DNA of 64,000 nucleotides from Cellulomonas sp. HZM (GCF_000708885.1 NZ_JEOE01000012.1:1-64000); one strand, 5' to 3'. Positions 54,698 through 63,932 are shown, numbered from the stretch's first letter. A program made the numbers and translations. Notes: a model not told the origin generated them from the letters alone.

Positions 54698-56023
54698 GTG
54701 AGCCGCACCCGTCCGCCCCTCGTCGCCGACCGCGCCGCGGGCGGGACCCGGCCCGGTTCACGCGGCCCCGGGGCGCGCCGCCGCGGCGTGCAGCCCCGCA
54801 CGGGCCCGACGCCGGCGGTCGGCGAGGCGTTCGCGACGAGCACGCTCGACGGCGCCCCGCGCTGGGTGGGCGGCGTGCTGTGCGCGGTGCAGGCTGCCGT
54901 CCTGTCGCTCCTGGTGCTCGTGCTGCCCGCGGTCGCGGCGTTCGTCGCGACCGCGGCGGACCCGAGCAACGCGCACGTCACGTGGCTGCGGGCGGTCCGC
55001 GTGGGTGCATCGCTGTGGCTCGCGGGGCACGGCGTCGCGCCGGTCGTCGCCGGTACGGCGGTGACGCTCGTGCCGCTCGGGGCGACGGTGCTGCTCGTCT
55101 TCGCGTGCTACGCGTCCGCACGCCGCTCGGGCGTGCCCGTGCGCGCGGCGTTCCTGGCGGGGACGGGCGCGTACGCGGTGCTCGTCGCCCTCGTGGCGCT
55201 GGCGTGCGGGGCCGGCGTGCCCGGGGCGCTGCGCGGCCTCCTCGGCGGCGCGGTCGTCGCGGGTCTCGGGATCGGCGCCGGCCTGCTGCGCAGGCCGGGC
55301 GCGCCGACGCTGCGCGCGGCGACCCGGCCGTACTGGTCCCGGCTGCCGGGCTGGTCGCGCGTCGGGGCCGCGGCCGGCGGGCTGGCCGCGGGGATGCTGG
55401 TCCTGGTGTCGTCCGTGCTCGCGGCCGCGTGGGTCGTCGCGGGCACCGCGACGGTGCGGGACATCGTCGAGGGCCTGGGCGTCGAGTCGGTCGGGGGAGT
55501 GGTCCTCGCGTTCGGTGAGCTGCTGTTCGTGCCGGACCTCGTGGTGTGGGCGCTCGCGTGGCTCGCAGGTCCTGGCTTCGCGGTGGGGTCGGGCACGTCG
55601 TTCGCGCCGGGGGGGCTCACGACGGGACCGATGCCCGCCATCCCGCTGCTGGGCGCGCTCCCGACGAGCTCGCTGCCGGGTGCGTGGCAGCTCGCGACGC
55701 CGCTCGTGCTCGCGGGGGTCGGGGCGCTCGCGGGGTGGTACGTGCATCGTCGGCTCGTGCGCGACGACGTGTGGTGGCGTGCGGTCGCGGCGTGCGCGGT
55801 GCTCGCGCTCGCCGCGGGTGCCGTGTGCGCCGTGCTCGTCGCTCTCGCGTCCGGGGGGGTCGGCCCCGGACGCATGGAGCAGGTCGGCGCATCGGCCTGG
55901 AAGGTCGGGGTCGCGGTGGTGTGGCCGGTGCTGCTGGGTGCGCTCGCGGTCGTCGTGCCGAGCGACGCCGGGGTGCGCGCGGGCGTGGCGCGCCGGCTGG
56001 GGCGTCCGCGCGACGTCGGCTGA
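54698..56023 (+). CDS. DUF6350 family polytopic membrane protein (PerM-like)
   Basis: A 441-residue protein with about ten membrane helices from residue 60 on (VLCAVQAAVLSLLVLVLPAVAAFVATA, then AVRVGASLWLAGHGVAPVVAG to VGVAVVWPVLLGALAVVVPS). LAGHGV, FGELLFVPDLVVWALAWLAGPGFAVGSGT and LPTSSLPGAWQ match DUF6350 proteins, once called cell-division protein PerM, usually encoded next to purN in actinobacteria. GTG 54698 is the best start, but no ribosome site or clear -10 is visible. Function is unproven; a role in division is inferred from the mycobacterial relative. Confidence 0.85.
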   Translation: MSRTRPPLVADRAAGGTRPGSRGPGARRRGVQPRTGPTPAVGEAFATSTLDGAPRWVGGVLCAVQAAVLSLLVLVLPAVAAFVATAADPSNAHVTWLRAVRVGASLWLAGHGVAPVVAGTAVTLVPLGATVLLVFACYASARRSGVPVRAAFLAGTGAYAVLVALVALACGAGVPGALRGLLGGAVVAGLGIGAGLLRRPGAPTLRAATRPYWSRLPGWSRVGAAAGGLAAGMLVLVSSVLAAAWVVAGTATVRDIVEGLGVESVGGVVLAFGELLFVPDLVVWALAWLAGPGFAVGSGTSFAPGGLTTGPMPAIPLLGALPTSSLPGAWQLATPLVLAGVGALAGWYVHRRLVRDDVWWRAVAACAVLALAAGAVCAVLVALASGGVGPGRMEQVGASAWKVGVAVVWPVLLGALAVVVPSDAGVRAGVARRLGRPRDVG

Positions 56024-56026
56024 GCC

Positions 56027-56587
56027 TCAGCCGCGGCTGCTCGACGGCGTCAGGCGCCGCTGGAGGTCGTCGATCCCCTGGCGGTACACCTGGTCGCACT
56101 CGGCGTGCGCGGCCTGCGTGAGCGCACGGTCGAGGCACTGCGTGTGCGCGGTCTGCAGGTCCCAGGTGAGCGCGAGCGTGCCGCCGGCGAGCAGCCCCCA
56201 CAGGGTCGCCAGGACCGTGCCGGCGATGAGCGTGGGGGTGAGTGCGCCGCGGACGTGGGAGCGGACCGCGAGAACGGCCCCGCGGCCCCCGACGACCGCG
56301 GCGGCGAGCACGAGCACGAGCGAGAGCACCTGCCACGGGAGCCGGAACGTCGACATGATCGCTCCGACGAGCAGCAGGACCCCGAACAGCGTGCCCAGCG
56401 ACCGGGCGCGCGCCGCGCCCGCCGCGTCAGCGGGTCGCTGCGGTGGTCGGCCGCCGGTGCCCGGCTCCGGCTCGTCCGACGCCCGGGGTGCGGGGCGCGG
56501 CGGACCGGGGTGCTGCTGCGGAGGCGGGTACGCGTGCGGCGGCTCGCCCGGGCGGGGCTCCTCGGGCGGCGCGTACGGGTTGCTCAC
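56027..56587 (-). CDS. Membrane protein with proline-rich N-terminus, unknown
   Basis: A 186-residue protein. Residues 1-65 are Pro/Glu/Arg-rich (VSNPYAPPEEPRPGEPPHAY), then four membrane helices run from about 70 to 150, and the C-terminal 40 residues are hydrophilic with two Cys (HTQCLDRALTQAAHAECDQVY), which could form a disulfide outside. GTG 56587 is six bases downstream of GAGAAT, a leaderless layout. It converges on DUF6350 with three bases between stops. No family recognised. Confidence 0.75.
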   Translation of the reverse strand: MSNPYAPPEEPRPGEPPHAYPPPQQHPGPPRPAPRASDEPEPGTGGRPPQRPADAAGAARARSLGTLFGVLLLVGAIMSTFRLPWQVLSLVLVLAAAVVGGRGAVLAVRSHVRGALTPTLIAGTVLATLWGLLAGGTLALTWDLQTAHTQCLDRALTQAAHAECDQVYRQGIDDLQRRLTPSSSRG

Positions 56588-56639
56588 CCCGGCATTCTCA
56601 CCCACGCAGCCCCGTCGTCGTCCCGCGGTCCACGCCCGG

Positions 56640-56645
56640 TAGGGT
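56640..56645 (+). promoter_or_regulatory. purN -10 element, leaderless arrangement
   Basis: TAGGGT ends seven bases before GTG 56653, with no Shine-Dalgarno. Confidence 0.5.
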
Positions 56646-56652
56646 GCCGCGC

Positions 56653-57285
56653 GTGAGCACACCCACCCCTGACACCCGGACGTCGGGCCGCCTCGTCGTG
56701 CTGGTCTCCGGGACCGGATCGAACCTCGCGGCGCTGCTCGAGGCGCACCGCGACCCTGCGTTCGGCGCGCGGGTCGTCGGGGTCGTCGCCGACCGTGCGG
56801 ACATCCGTGCGCTCGAGATCGCCCGCGAGGCGGGGGTCCCGACGGCGGTCGTCCGGCTGGGCGACTTCCCGGACCGCGCTGCCTGGGACGACGCGCTCAC
56901 GCAGGCGGTCGCGATGTTCTCGCCGGACGTCGTGGTGCTGGCCGGGTTCATGAAGCTCGTCGGGCCGCCGTTCCTCGCCAGGTTCGAGAACCGCGTGGTG
57001 AACACGCACCCCGCGCTGCTGCCGTCGTTCCCGGGCGCGCACGGCGTCCGGGACGCGCTGGCGTACGGCGTGAAGGTGTCGGGCTGCTCGGTGATCGTCG
57101 TGGACGGCGGCGTCGACGCGGGGCCGATCCTCGCGCAGGAGGCCGTGCCTGTCCTCGCCGACGACGACGAGGCGTCGTTGCACGAGCGCATCAAGGTCGT
57201 CGAGCGGGGGCTCCTGGTGGACGTCGTCGGGCGCATCGCTCGCGGCGGGCTCACCGTCGACGGACGGACCGCCGCGATCGGCTGA
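56653..57285 (+). CDS. purN: Phosphoribosylglycinamide formyltransferase
   Basis: A 210-residue GAR transformylase that adds a formyl group from 10-formyl-THF, step three of purine synthesis. RLVVLVSGTGSNLAALLEA binds substrate; NTHPALLPSFPGAHGVRDAL holds the Asn and His of the active site, and DGGVDAGPI the Asp. Length is normal. The later gene purH lies 2 kb downstream, with an epimerase/TetR pair placed between them. Confidence 0.97.
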   Translation: MSTPTPDTRTSGRLVVLVSGTGSNLAALLEAHRDPAFGARVVGVVADRADIRALEIAREAGVPTAVVRLGDFPDRAAWDDALTQAVAMFSPDVVVLAGFMKLVGPPFLARFENRVVNTHPALLPSFPGAHGVRDALAYGVKVSGCSVIVVDGGVDAGPILAQEAVPVLADDDEASLHERIKVVERGLLVDVVGRIARGGLTVDGRTAAIG

Positions 57286-57296
57286 CGCGCGGCCGC

Positions 57297-58244
57297 TCAC
57301 GCGGAGACGCGTCCCTGCCACCACGTGACGGTCTCGCGCACGATCGCGTCCCACGGCGTCGGGGAGAGCCCGAGCGTGCGCTCGGTGGCCGACGAGTCGA
57401 CGACGAACGGCTCCGTGAACTGGTACCGCACGCGTGCGACCTCGCGCACGGCGGGGACCGCGACGCCCATCGTGCGCAGCATCCAGGCGGGTACGGGAGA
57501 GATGTTCGGTACGGGCACCCCCGCCTCCGTCGCGAGGCGTCCCGCGAGGTCGCGGTAGGAGAGCGGTGCGTCGGTCGGGGCGACCCATGCGGAGCCCCAT
57601 GCCCGCTCGTCCTGGGCCACGGCGGCGAGAGCCGCGACGAGGTCCGCCAGGTAGGTCCACGAGTGCGGCTGGTCGGGATCGCCGACCGGGCGCAGGGTGC
57701 GGCCCGCCAGCAGGGGCTCCATGAGCATCGCGCCGGCGTGCGCCGTGCCGAGTGCGCCGGGCCCGAGGTAGTCGCTCGCGCGGACCTCGGTCGCGCGCAG
57801 CCGACCGGCCTCGTGCCGCGCGAGCGCCTCGCGCCACATCTGGGCGCGCACCGCCCCCTTCGCCTCGGTGCTGCGCAGCGGCGTCGCCTCGGTCATCACG
57901 CCCGACCCCGCGCCGTACCCGTACAGGTTGCCGACGGTGACCAGCACCGCACCGGTGCGTTCGGCGACGTCCATCGCCGCGCCGTGCAGCACCGGCCACA
58001 GCTGCGGCCAACGGTGGTACGGCGGGTTGGCGGCGTCGACGAGCGACGCCGCGCCCACGGCCAGCCGCGCCAGCGAGCTCGCGTCCGACGCGTCGGCGGC
58101 CACGTGGCGCACGCCGGGCACGGCCGCCCGCCCTTCCGGTGCGCCGCTGCGGGAGACGACGACGACGTCGTGACCCTGCTCGACGAACAGGTCGGTGAGC
58201 GCCGACCCGACGGGGCCCTTGCCGAGGACGACGTGACGTGCCAT
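57297..58244 (-). CDS. NAD-dependent epimerase/dehydratase-type protein
   Basis: A 315-residue extended SDR-like protein. The Rossmann start HVVLGKGPVGSALTDLFVEQGHDVVVVSRSG has the Gly pattern; NANPPYH-like DAANPPYHRWPQLW and VTVGNLYGYG follow. The usual catalytic YxxxK is not evident, so it may be an atypical reductase or a non-catalytic NAD-binding protein. ATG 58244 follows GGAGAAG. A palindrome 20 bases upstream is shared in sequence with one before the divergent TetR gene. Confidence 0.85.
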   Translation of the reverse strand: MARHVVLGKGPVGSALTDLFVEQGHDVVVVSRSGAPEGRAAVPGVRHVAADASDASSLARLAVGAASLVDAANPPYHRWPQLWPVLHGAAMDVAERTGAVLVTVGNLYGYGAGSGVMTEATPLRSTEAKGAVRAQMWREALARHEAGRLRATEVRASDYLGPGALGTAHAGAMLMEPLLAGRTLRPVGDPDQPHSWTYLADLVAALAAVAQDERAWGSAWVAPTDAPLSYRDLAGRLATEAGVPVPNISPVPAWMLRTMGVAVPAVREVARVRYQFTEPFVVDSSATERTLGLSPTPWDAIVRETVTWWQGRVSA

Positions 58245-58263
58245 GACTTCTCCAGACGTCGGG

Positions 58264-58278
58264 GAGAGCGGTGCTCTC
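58264..58278 (-). promoter_or_regulatory. Palindromic operator before the epimerase gene
   Basis: GAGAGCGGTGCTCTC, a perfect 6-base inverted repeat around GGT. The same core recurs 52 bases away before the TetR gene. Confidence 0.8.
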
Positions 58279-58315
58279 GGATGTGAGCAGCGTTCACCCA
58301 ACGCGACCGGATGTC

Positions 58316-58330
58316 AAGAGCGGTGCTCTC
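58316..58330 (+). promoter_or_regulatory. Palindromic operator before the TetR gene
   Basis: AAGAGCGGTGCTCTC, identical to the other copy except the first base. A half-site GCGCTCTC follows at 58342-58349. Confidence 0.8.
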
Positions 58331-58367
58331 ATTGCGGATCGGCGCTCTCGGCGGCATGCTGTCGGCC

Positions 58368-59168
58368 ATGCCCGACGACGCGCCCGCACCCGCACGAGCG
58401 GCCACCGCCCGCGAACGCGCCCGCCAGTCCTTCACCGCGGACCTCCTCGATGCGGCCCGCGCGCGCGTCCGGTCCGAGGGCGCCGCACAGCTGTCGCTGC
58501 GCGCCGTCGCGCGTGACCTGGGCGTCGCCTCGTCGGCCGTCTACCGCTACGTCGACTCGCGTGACGCGCTGATCACGCTGCTCGTCATCGAGGCCTACGA
58601 CGCCGCGGGCGAGGCGTGCGAGCGGGCGGCCCGCGACGCGGCCGGCAGCGACCCGCTGGACCTGTGGCTCGCCGTCGCGCGCGCATTCCGAGGGTGGGCG
58701 CTGCACGACCGGCACGCGTTCGAGCTCGTCTACGGCACCCCGGTCCCCGGCTACATCGCGCCCCAGGACACGGTCCGCCACGCGACGCGCGTGTGGGCCG
58801 CGATCGGCACCTCGGTCTTCGAGGCCGCGCGCGTCGGCCGGAGTCCGACCGACGCGGAGGAGGTGCTCGCGCTGCGGCTGGTCTCGCCCGAGGTCGTCGC
58901 GGTCGCGGTGCAGGTCGGGTCGGCACGCCAGGCCGACGACGAGCCGTCGGGCGGACCCATGGACGCAGCCGACGGCCTCGCGGGCGCCCCTGAGCACGTC
59001 GCAGCCGCCGCCGCGGGAGCGCTCGCGTCGATGTCGCTGTTCGCCGCGCTGCTCGGCGCGGTCACGATGGAGCTGTTCGGCCACCTGTACGGCATGACGA
59101 CCGACGCGGACCGGCTGTTCGAGACGACCATGACGGCTGCTGCGCGAGGTGCGGGCCTCGTCGGCTGA
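58368..59168 (+). CDS. TetR-family transcriptional regulator
   Basis: A 266-residue TetR regulator. The HTH is [22 protein letters not shown], then [27 protein letters not shown]; a TetR_C-type domain follows ([23 protein letters not shown]), with a longer C-terminus than usual. ATG 58368 is taken, with ATG 58356 equally possible; no clear ribosome site precedes either. The twin palindromes make it the likely repressor of itself and of the divergent epimerase gene. Confidence 0.9.
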   Translation: MPDDAPAPARAATARERARQSFTADLLDAARARVRSEGAAQLSLRAVARDLGVASSAVYRYVDSRDALITLLVIEAYDAAGEACERAARDAAGSDPLDLWLAVARAFRGWALHDRHAFELVYGTPVPGYIAPQDTVRHATRVWAAIGTSVFEAARVGRSPTDAEEVLALRLVSPEVVAVAVQVGSARQADDEPSGGPMDAADGLAGAPEHVAAAAAGALASMSLFAALLGAVTMELFGHLYGMTTDADRLFETTMTAAARGAGLVG

Positions 59169-59201
59169 CGCGCGGCCGTCGCCAGCTACCCCGCGCGGGG
59201 C

Positions 59202-59207
59202 TAGACT
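59202..59207 (+). promoter_or_regulatory. Predicted purH -10 element
   Basis: TAGACT at 59202-59207 would start transcription near 59213, right at the 5' edge of the riboswitch. Confidence 0.5.
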
Positions 59208-59211
59208 CGCA

Positions 59212-59288
59212 CGCGGTCGTGACTGGCGAGGGTGGGCAACCACCGGGGAGCGGCCGCAGTGCCCTGCAGTGCGCCGCCCGCCTGGGCG
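59212..59288 (+). ncRNA. ZTP riboswitch (pfl motif) upstream of purH
   Basis: The sequence GTGACTGGCG (59219-59228), then CCGGGGAGCG (about 59243-59252) and CCGCCTGGGC-like CCCGCCTGGGC (59277-59287) are the conserved blocks of the pfl RNA in the right order and spacing. This aptamer binds ZMP/ZTP, which pile up when 10-formyl-THF is short. PurH consumes ZMP (AICAR phosphate), so the control is direct. Confidence 0.94.
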
Positions 59289-59326
59289 CCTGGGTCCGTT
59301 GCCCGTCCCGGGCCGGCCCAGGCCGG

Positions 59327-59360
59327 CCTGTCGTGCCGAACCGGCACGCGCCGACAGGAG
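59327..59360 (+). promoter_or_regulatory. Expression-platform hairpin hiding the purH ribosome site
   Basis: CCTGTCG (59327-59333) pairs with CGACAGG (59352-59358), and the second arm covers most of the Shine-Dalgarno AGGAG (59356-59360). This points to translational control by the upstream aptamer. Confidence 0.65.
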
Positions 59361-59365
59361 TGGTC

Positions 59366-61000
59366 ATGACCGCCGCGCACCCCAGCACCCTCGTCTCGTT
59401 CACCGGTGACCCCACCGACCCCGCCTCGCGCCGCCCGCTGCGTCGAGCGCTGCTCAGCGTCTACGACAAGACGGGCCTCGCCGAGCTCGCGACGGCCCTG
59501 CACGCCGCCGGCGTCGAGCTGGTCTCGACCGGCACGACCGCCTCGACCATCGAGTCCGCGGGCGTCCCCGTGACCCGGGTCGAGGAGCTGACCGGCTTCC
59601 CCGAGTGCCTCGACGGGCGGGTCAAGACGCTGCACCCGCGCGTGCACGCCGGCCTGCTCGCCGACGTCCGCCGCCCCGAGCACGTGGCACAGCTCGCCGA
59701 GCTGGGCATCGAGCCGTTCGACCTGCTCGTCGGCAACCTGTACCCGTTCTCCGCGACCGTGGCCTCGGGCGCCGGTCCCGACGAGTGCGTCGAGCTCATC
59801 GACATCGGCGGTCCCGCGATGGTCCGGGCCGCAGCCAAGAACCACGCGTCGCTCGCGGTCGTGGTCGACCCCGCCGCGTACGGCGAGGTCGCCACGGCGC
59901 TCGCGGACGGCGGCTTCACGCTCGCGCAGCGCCGCGCGCTCGCCGGCCGCGCGTTCGCGCACACCGCCGAGTACGACCAGGCGGTCGCGGGCTGGTTCGC
60001 GGCGCAGCTCGCACCCGACGAGACCGCGGCCGAGACGGGCTTCCCGGCCGTCGTCGGCGCCACCTGGACCCGCGACGAGGTGCTCCGCTACGGCGAGAAC
60101 CCGCACCAGTCCGCCGCGCTGTACCTCGACGCGGACGGCGTCGCCGGGCGCGGGCTGGCCGGTGCCACGCAGCTGCACGGCAAGGCCATGAGCTACAACA
60201 ACTACGTCGACGCCGACGCGGCGTGGCGCGCGGCGCACGACCACGACGAGCCCGCGGTCGCGATCATCAAGCACGCCAACCCGTGCGGCATCGCGGTGGG
60301 CGACGACGTCGCCGACGCGCACGCGAAGGCGCACGCGTGCGACCCGGTCTCGGCCTTCGGCGGCGTCATCGCCACCAACCGTCCGCTCACGGCGGCGGCA
60401 GCGGCGCAGATCGCACCGGTCTTCACCGAGGTGGTCGTCGCTCCGGAGTTCGATCCGGAGGCCGTCGAGATCCTCACGCAGAAGAAGAACATCCGGCTCC
60501 TGCGGGTGTCCGGCGTCGCGGCGGGGCTCGAGCGCCGGCCGGTCTCGGGCGGGCTGCTCGTGCAGCAGGCGGACCGCATCGACGCCGCGGGCGACGACCC
60601 GACGACCTGGACGCTCGCGACGGGCGACGCGGCCGACGAGGCCACGCTCGCCGACCTCGCGTTCGCGTGGCGGGCCGTGCGCGCGGTCAAGTCCAACGCG
60701 ATCCTGCTCGCCTCCGGCGGCGCGTCGGTCGGCGTCGGCATGGGCCAGGTCAACCGCGTCGACTCGTGCCGCCTCGCGGTCGAGCGCGCGAACACGGGCG
60801 ACGTCGAGCGTGCGCGCGGTGCGGTCGCGGCGTCGGACGCGTTCTTCCCGTTCGCAGACGGCCTGCAGGTGCTGCTCGACGCGGGTGTGCGCGCGGTCGT
60901 GCAGCCCGGCGGCTCGGTGCGCGACGAGGAGGTCGTCGCGGCCGCCCGCGAGGCCGGCGTGACGCTCTACCTCACCGGCACGCGCCACTTCGCGCACTGA
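59366..61000 (+). CDS. purH: Bifunctional AICAR formyltransferase / IMP cyclohydrolase
   Basis: A 544-residue enzyme for the last two purine steps. The N-terminal MGS-like cyclohydrolase domain has [20 protein letters not shown] and [18 protein letters not shown]. The formyltransferase domain has [39 protein letters not shown], and ends [11 protein letters not shown] and [13 protein letters not shown] 59366 follows AGGAG; longer frames cross the riboswitch. Its leader carries the ZTP aptamer. Confidence 0.98.
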   Translation: MTAAHPSTLVSFTGDPTDPASRRPLRRALLSVYDKTGLAELATALHAAGVELVSTGTTASTIESAGVPVTRVEELTGFPECLDGRVKTLHPRVHAGLLADVRRPEHVAQLAELGIEPFDLLVGNLYPFSATVASGAGPDECVELIDIGGPAMVRAAAKNHASLAVVVDPAAYGEVATALADGGFTLAQRRALAGRAFAHTAEYDQAVAGWFAAQLAPDETAAETGFPAVVGATWTRDEVLRYGENPHQSAALYLDADGVAGRGLAGATQLHGKAMSYNNYVDADAAWRAAHDHDEPAVAIIKHANPCGIAVGDDVADAHAKAHACDPVSAFGGVIATNRPLTAAAAAQIAPVFTEVVVAPEFDPEAVEILTQKKNIRLLRVSGVAAGLERRPVSGGLLVQQADRIDAAGDDPTTWTLATGDAADEATLADLAFAWRAVRAVKSNAILLASGGASVGVGMGQVNRVDSCRLAVERANTGDVERARGAVAASDAFFPFADGLQVLLDAGVRAVVQPGGSVRDEEVVAAAREAGVTLYLTGTRHFAH

Positions 61001-61046
61001 GCCGGCCGCCGGGGCCCATCCCGTCCCGCTCCGCCCGCGCGCCCGG

Positions 61047-62309
61047 TCACGGCTGGTCGCGCAGGGCGGAGCGCAGCGGGGTCCCCGCGTCGGCCGCGAG
61101 GGCGGGGTCGAGCCGCGGCAGGTCGGTCGCGCCGAAGAGTCGCCGGGCGGCAGCGACGTCGCGCGGCCGGTCCACCGTGAGGGTCGCGGTGAGCACGTCG
61201 GTGCCCGGCCGCCACCACAGCGCGGTCCAGCCGTCGGTCCCGCCGGGCGTGCCGCGCAGCACGACGTCGTCGTCGGTGCCGGGCAGGCCGAACAGCGTCA
61301 GCTCGTGGCCGAGCTGCGTCGAGAAGACGTAGGGCGCGGGGTCCGCGGGAGCGCCGGGGACGCCGAGCAGGTCGTCGACGAGCGCCACGGGTCCGCGCAG
61401 CGCGCCGTCCCAGTGCCCCGGTGGGACCCAGCCGTGCCGGTGCGAGCGCCGCAGCGCGACGTCGCCGACCGCGCGCACGGTCCGTGCCGCACCGAGCACC
61501 CGGTACGTCTCGTCGACGCGCAGCGCGCCCGAGCGCTCGCGCGGCAGCGCGTCACCCAGCCAGTCCGTCGCGGGGCCGGCGCCGACCGCGGCGAGCACGA
61601 CGTCCGCCCCGATCCGCTCGCGCCCGGCGGGCCCGACGACGTCCACGCCGTCGCCGCGCACGTCCACGACCTGCGCCGACGTGACGAGCCGGACCCCGGC
61701 GTGCGCGAACGCGGGCGCCAGCAGGCCACCCACGGTGACGCCCAGGGCGCCGGACAACGGGGCCGGGCCCGCCTCGAGCACCGTCACCTCCACGCCCGCA
61801 GCTGCGGCGACACCCGCGACCTCCGCCCCGATCCAGCCGGCCCCGACGACCACGAGCCGCGTGCCCGGACGCAGCCGTGCGCGCAGCACGTCGGCGTCCG
61901 CGGCGGTGTGCAGGACCAGCGCGTCCGACCAGTCGGCAGGCCTGCGCGGGCGCGCCCCGCTCGCGACCACCACGACGTCCGCGGTCACGTCACCGGCACG
62001 GGTCGCGACCGTCGCCGCGGCGTCGTCGGCCCGCAGACCGTGCGCGGGGAGCGCGAGGCGCACGTCGTCGGCGAGGCTCATGAGGTCCGCACCCAGCTCG
62101 TCGGCCAGCCACGCGGGCTCGCGGCGATCGAGGAGGTGCTTGGACAGCGGCGGACGGTCGTACGGCGCGCGCCCCTCGTCGCCCAGGACGGTGACGTGGC
62201 CGTCGAACCCACGCTCACGCAGCGCGGCGACGGTCTGCGTGGCGGCCAGGCCCGCGCCGACGACGACGACGCGGCGCGGGTCGCGCGAGGCGTCGCTCGG
62301 GTGGCTCAC
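61047..62309 (-). CDS. FAD-dependent pyridine nucleotide-disulfide reductase family protein (ferredoxin-reductase type)
   Basis: A 420-residue flavoprotein. RVVVVGAGLAATQTVAALRE binds FAD and RLVVVGAGWIGAEVAGVAAAAG binds NAD(P)H; PYDRPPLSKHLL and VRAVGDVA fit rubredoxin/ferredoxin reductases of mono-oxygenase and P450 systems. No redox Cys pair of the disulfide type is seen. No ferredoxin or oxygenase gene is near. GTG 62309 is seven bases after TACCGT on the minus strand, so the mRNA is probably leaderless; GTG 62318 is an alternative. Confidence 0.9.
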   Translation of the reverse strand: MSHPSDASRDPRRVVVVGAGLAATQTVAALRERGFDGHVTVLGDEGRAPYDRPPLSKHLLDRREPAWLADELGADLMSLADDVRLALPAHGLRADDAAATVATRAGDVTADVVVVASGARPRRPADWSDALVLHTAADADVLRARLRPGTRLVVVGAGWIGAEVAGVAAAAGVEVTVLEAGPAPLSGALGVTVGGLLAPAFAHAGVRLVTSAQVVDVRGDGVDVVGPAGRERIGADVVLAAVGAGPATDWLGDALPRERSGALRVDETYRVLGAARTVRAVGDVALRRSHRHGWVPPGHWDGALRGPVALVDDLLGVPGAPADPAPYVFSTQLGHELTLFGLPGTDDDVVLRGTPGGTDGWTALWWRPGTDVLTATLTVDRPRDVAAARRLFGATDLPRLDPALAADAGTPLRSALRDQP

Positions 62310-62331
62310 CGACCACACGGTAGTCTCCGCC

Positions 62332-62349
62332 GGGAGGGGCGCCCCTCCC
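62332..62349. other. 18-bp perfect palindrome in the divergent gap
   Basis: GGGAGGGGCGCCCCTCCC (62332-62349) between the reductase and DUF3017 genes. It might be an operator or a chance GC-rich symmetry. Confidence 0.5.
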
Positions 62350-62396
62350 CACGGAGGGTGCCCGAGATGCCCGAGGAGCGGCGGTGAGGCACGCAG

Positions 62397-62864
62397 GTGG
62401 CTGTGACGAACGCGGAGGGCCGGATGCCGGCGGGTGACGACGTGCACGACGGGCCGGACGACCCGGCGGCGCAGTCGTCGGGGGAGCGAGCCTCCGAGCA
62501 GGCGCCCGAGAGCCCGTCCGACGCGGCCACCGGCTCCGCCGCAGCTCCCGAGCTCGACCCGCAGGAGCTCGACCCGCGCGCGATCCGCCGCGCGTCGTTG
62601 CAGGCGGGGCGCAACCCCTCGTTGTGGTGGACCAGCGCCGCGATCGTCGTCGCCGTCGTCGTGTCCCTCGTCGTCGGCACGCGTGCCGGCGCGTACACGC
62701 TCGCGGTGGCCCTCGCCGTGTGCGCGGTGGTCCGCGTCGTGCTGCCACAGCCCGGACCGGTCGCGCTCTCCGTGCGCGCCAAGCCGATCGACGTCACGGT
62801 CCTGACGGTGCTCGCGGCGAGCATCGCGGCTCTCGCGGGGCTGCTGCCCGGCAACCTCTCCTGA
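62397..62864 (+). CDS. DUF3017 family membrane protein
   Basis: A 155-residue protein: an acidic, disordered N-terminal 65 residues, then SLWWTSAAIVVAVVVSLVVG, GAYTLAVALAVCAVVRVVLP and a third helix near the end (TVLTVLAASIAALAGLLPG). LRPGPVALSVR-type text (PGPVALSVRAKPIDV) is the DUF3017 core. The family lies near purH or folD in actinobacteria. GTG 62397 has only a weak upstream site. Function unknown. Confidence 0.87.
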   Translation: MAVTNAEGRMPAGDDVHDGPDDPAAQSSGERASEQAPESPSDAATGSAAAPELDPQELDPRAIRRASLQAGRNPSLWWTSAAIVVAVVVSLVVGTRAGAYTLAVALAVCAVVRVVLPQPGPVALSVRAKPIDVTVLTVLAASIAALAGLLPGNLS

Positions 62865-62890
62865 CCCCGACCGGGCCGCCCCCGGACGCA

Positions 62891-62925
62891 CGGACGCCCG
62901 GCCCCCGCGGGGGACCGGGCGTCCG
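62891..62925. terminator. Bidirectional hairpin terminator
   Basis: CGGACGCCCGG (62891-62901) pairs with CCGGGCGTCCG (62915-62925), and an inner CCCCC/GGGGG extends the stem. It separates the convergent DUF3017 and aquaporin genes. Confidence 0.85.
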
Positions 62926-62951
62926 AGATCCGGTCCGGGGACCGGCAGGCG

Positions 62952-63932
62952 TCAGGCCTTGTGCTCGTCGACGACCACGACGTCCTCGTCGGTGACGTAC
63001 ACGTCCTCCTCCTGCAGGAGGTTGTCCTCGACGGGCTCGGCCGCGAACGCGCGGTAGACGAGGCCGGCGAGCGCCGCACCGACGACCGGTGCGAGCCAGA
63101 ACACCCACAGCTGCTTCCACGCCCACGCGGACGCGAAGATCGCGGCGGCCGTGGAACGGGCCGGGTTGATCGAGGCGTTGGTGACGGGCATCGCGACGAG
63201 GATGACGACCGAGAGCGTCAGACCGATCGCGAAGGGCGCGACCTTCGTGTTGGCGCGACGGTCGGTCACGCCGAGGATCACGCCGACGAACACGGCCGTG
63301 GCGACGAGCTCGACGATGAGCGCGGCGACCAGCGTGAACTCGGCCTGGCCCTGCGAGGCCGCCGAGATCGGCGAGTGCGCGCCGAAGCCGTTCGCGACGC
63401 CGCTGAAGAACGTGCGCGAGGTCGCCTTGCCGGTCGTGTCGATGAGCGCGGGCAGCGCCGACGGGATCGCGATGAAGATGACGGCGGCACCGATCGCACC
63501 ACCGACGAGCTGCGCGACCCAGTAGGGCACGACGTCCTTCCACGGCGTGCGGCCGGCGACGGCCGCGCCGATCGTCACCGCGGGGTTGAAGTGGCCGCCC
63601 GAGACGTGGCCGACGGCCGCGGCGCTCGCGGCGACGGCGATGCCGAAGCCGAGCGCGACGCCGAGGGCACCGCCGCCGAGCGAGCCGAGGCTCGCGTACA
63701 GCGCGATCCCGAGGCCGGCGAGGACGAGGAAGAACGTGCCGAACGCCTCCGCGCCGAGGCGCGCGGCCAGGCTGGGGCCGGCGACGATCGCGGTGCCCGC
63801 GGGCACGTAGTACGCGTCGACCTCGGTGGGCGGGGCGATCTGCTCCGTCGGGGCGGCAGGCGCGTCCGGGGCCGGCGTCGTCGCCGCGTCCTCCTGCGGT
63901 GCGTCCGGGGTCTGGTCGGGGTTCTGGGACAT
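62952..63932 (-). CDS. Aquaporin / MIP-family channel
   Basis: A 326-residue MIP channel with six helices and both half-helix motifs: HVSGGHFNPAVTIG and VTNASINPARSTAAA. SINPARS with the Arg of the selectivity filter is conserved; the AqpZ-like arrangement of residues favours water over glycerol, but this is not certain. A Pro/Ala/Asp-rich N-terminal tail of about 50 residues and an acidic C-terminal tail (EEDVYVTDEDVVVVDEH) are unusual for AqpZ. ATG 63932 follows GGACAGGA. The last 68 bases of the window hold no gene I can see. Confidence 0.93.
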   Translation of the reverse strand: MSQNPDQTPDAPQEDAATTPAPDAPAAPTEQIAPPTEVDAYYVPAGTAIVAGPSLAARLGAEAFGTFFLVLAGLGIALYASLGSLGGGALGVALGFGIAVAASAAAVGHVSGGHFNPAVTIGAAVAGRTPWKDVVPYWVAQLVGGAIGAAVIFIAIPSALPALIDTTGKATSRTFFSGVANGFGAHSPISAASQGQAEFTLVAALIVELVATAVFVGVILGVTDRRANTKVAPFAIGLTLSVVILVAMPVTNASINPARSTAAAIFASAWAWKQLWVFWLAPVVGAALAGLVYRAFAAEPVEDNLLQEEDVYVTDEDVVVVDEHKA

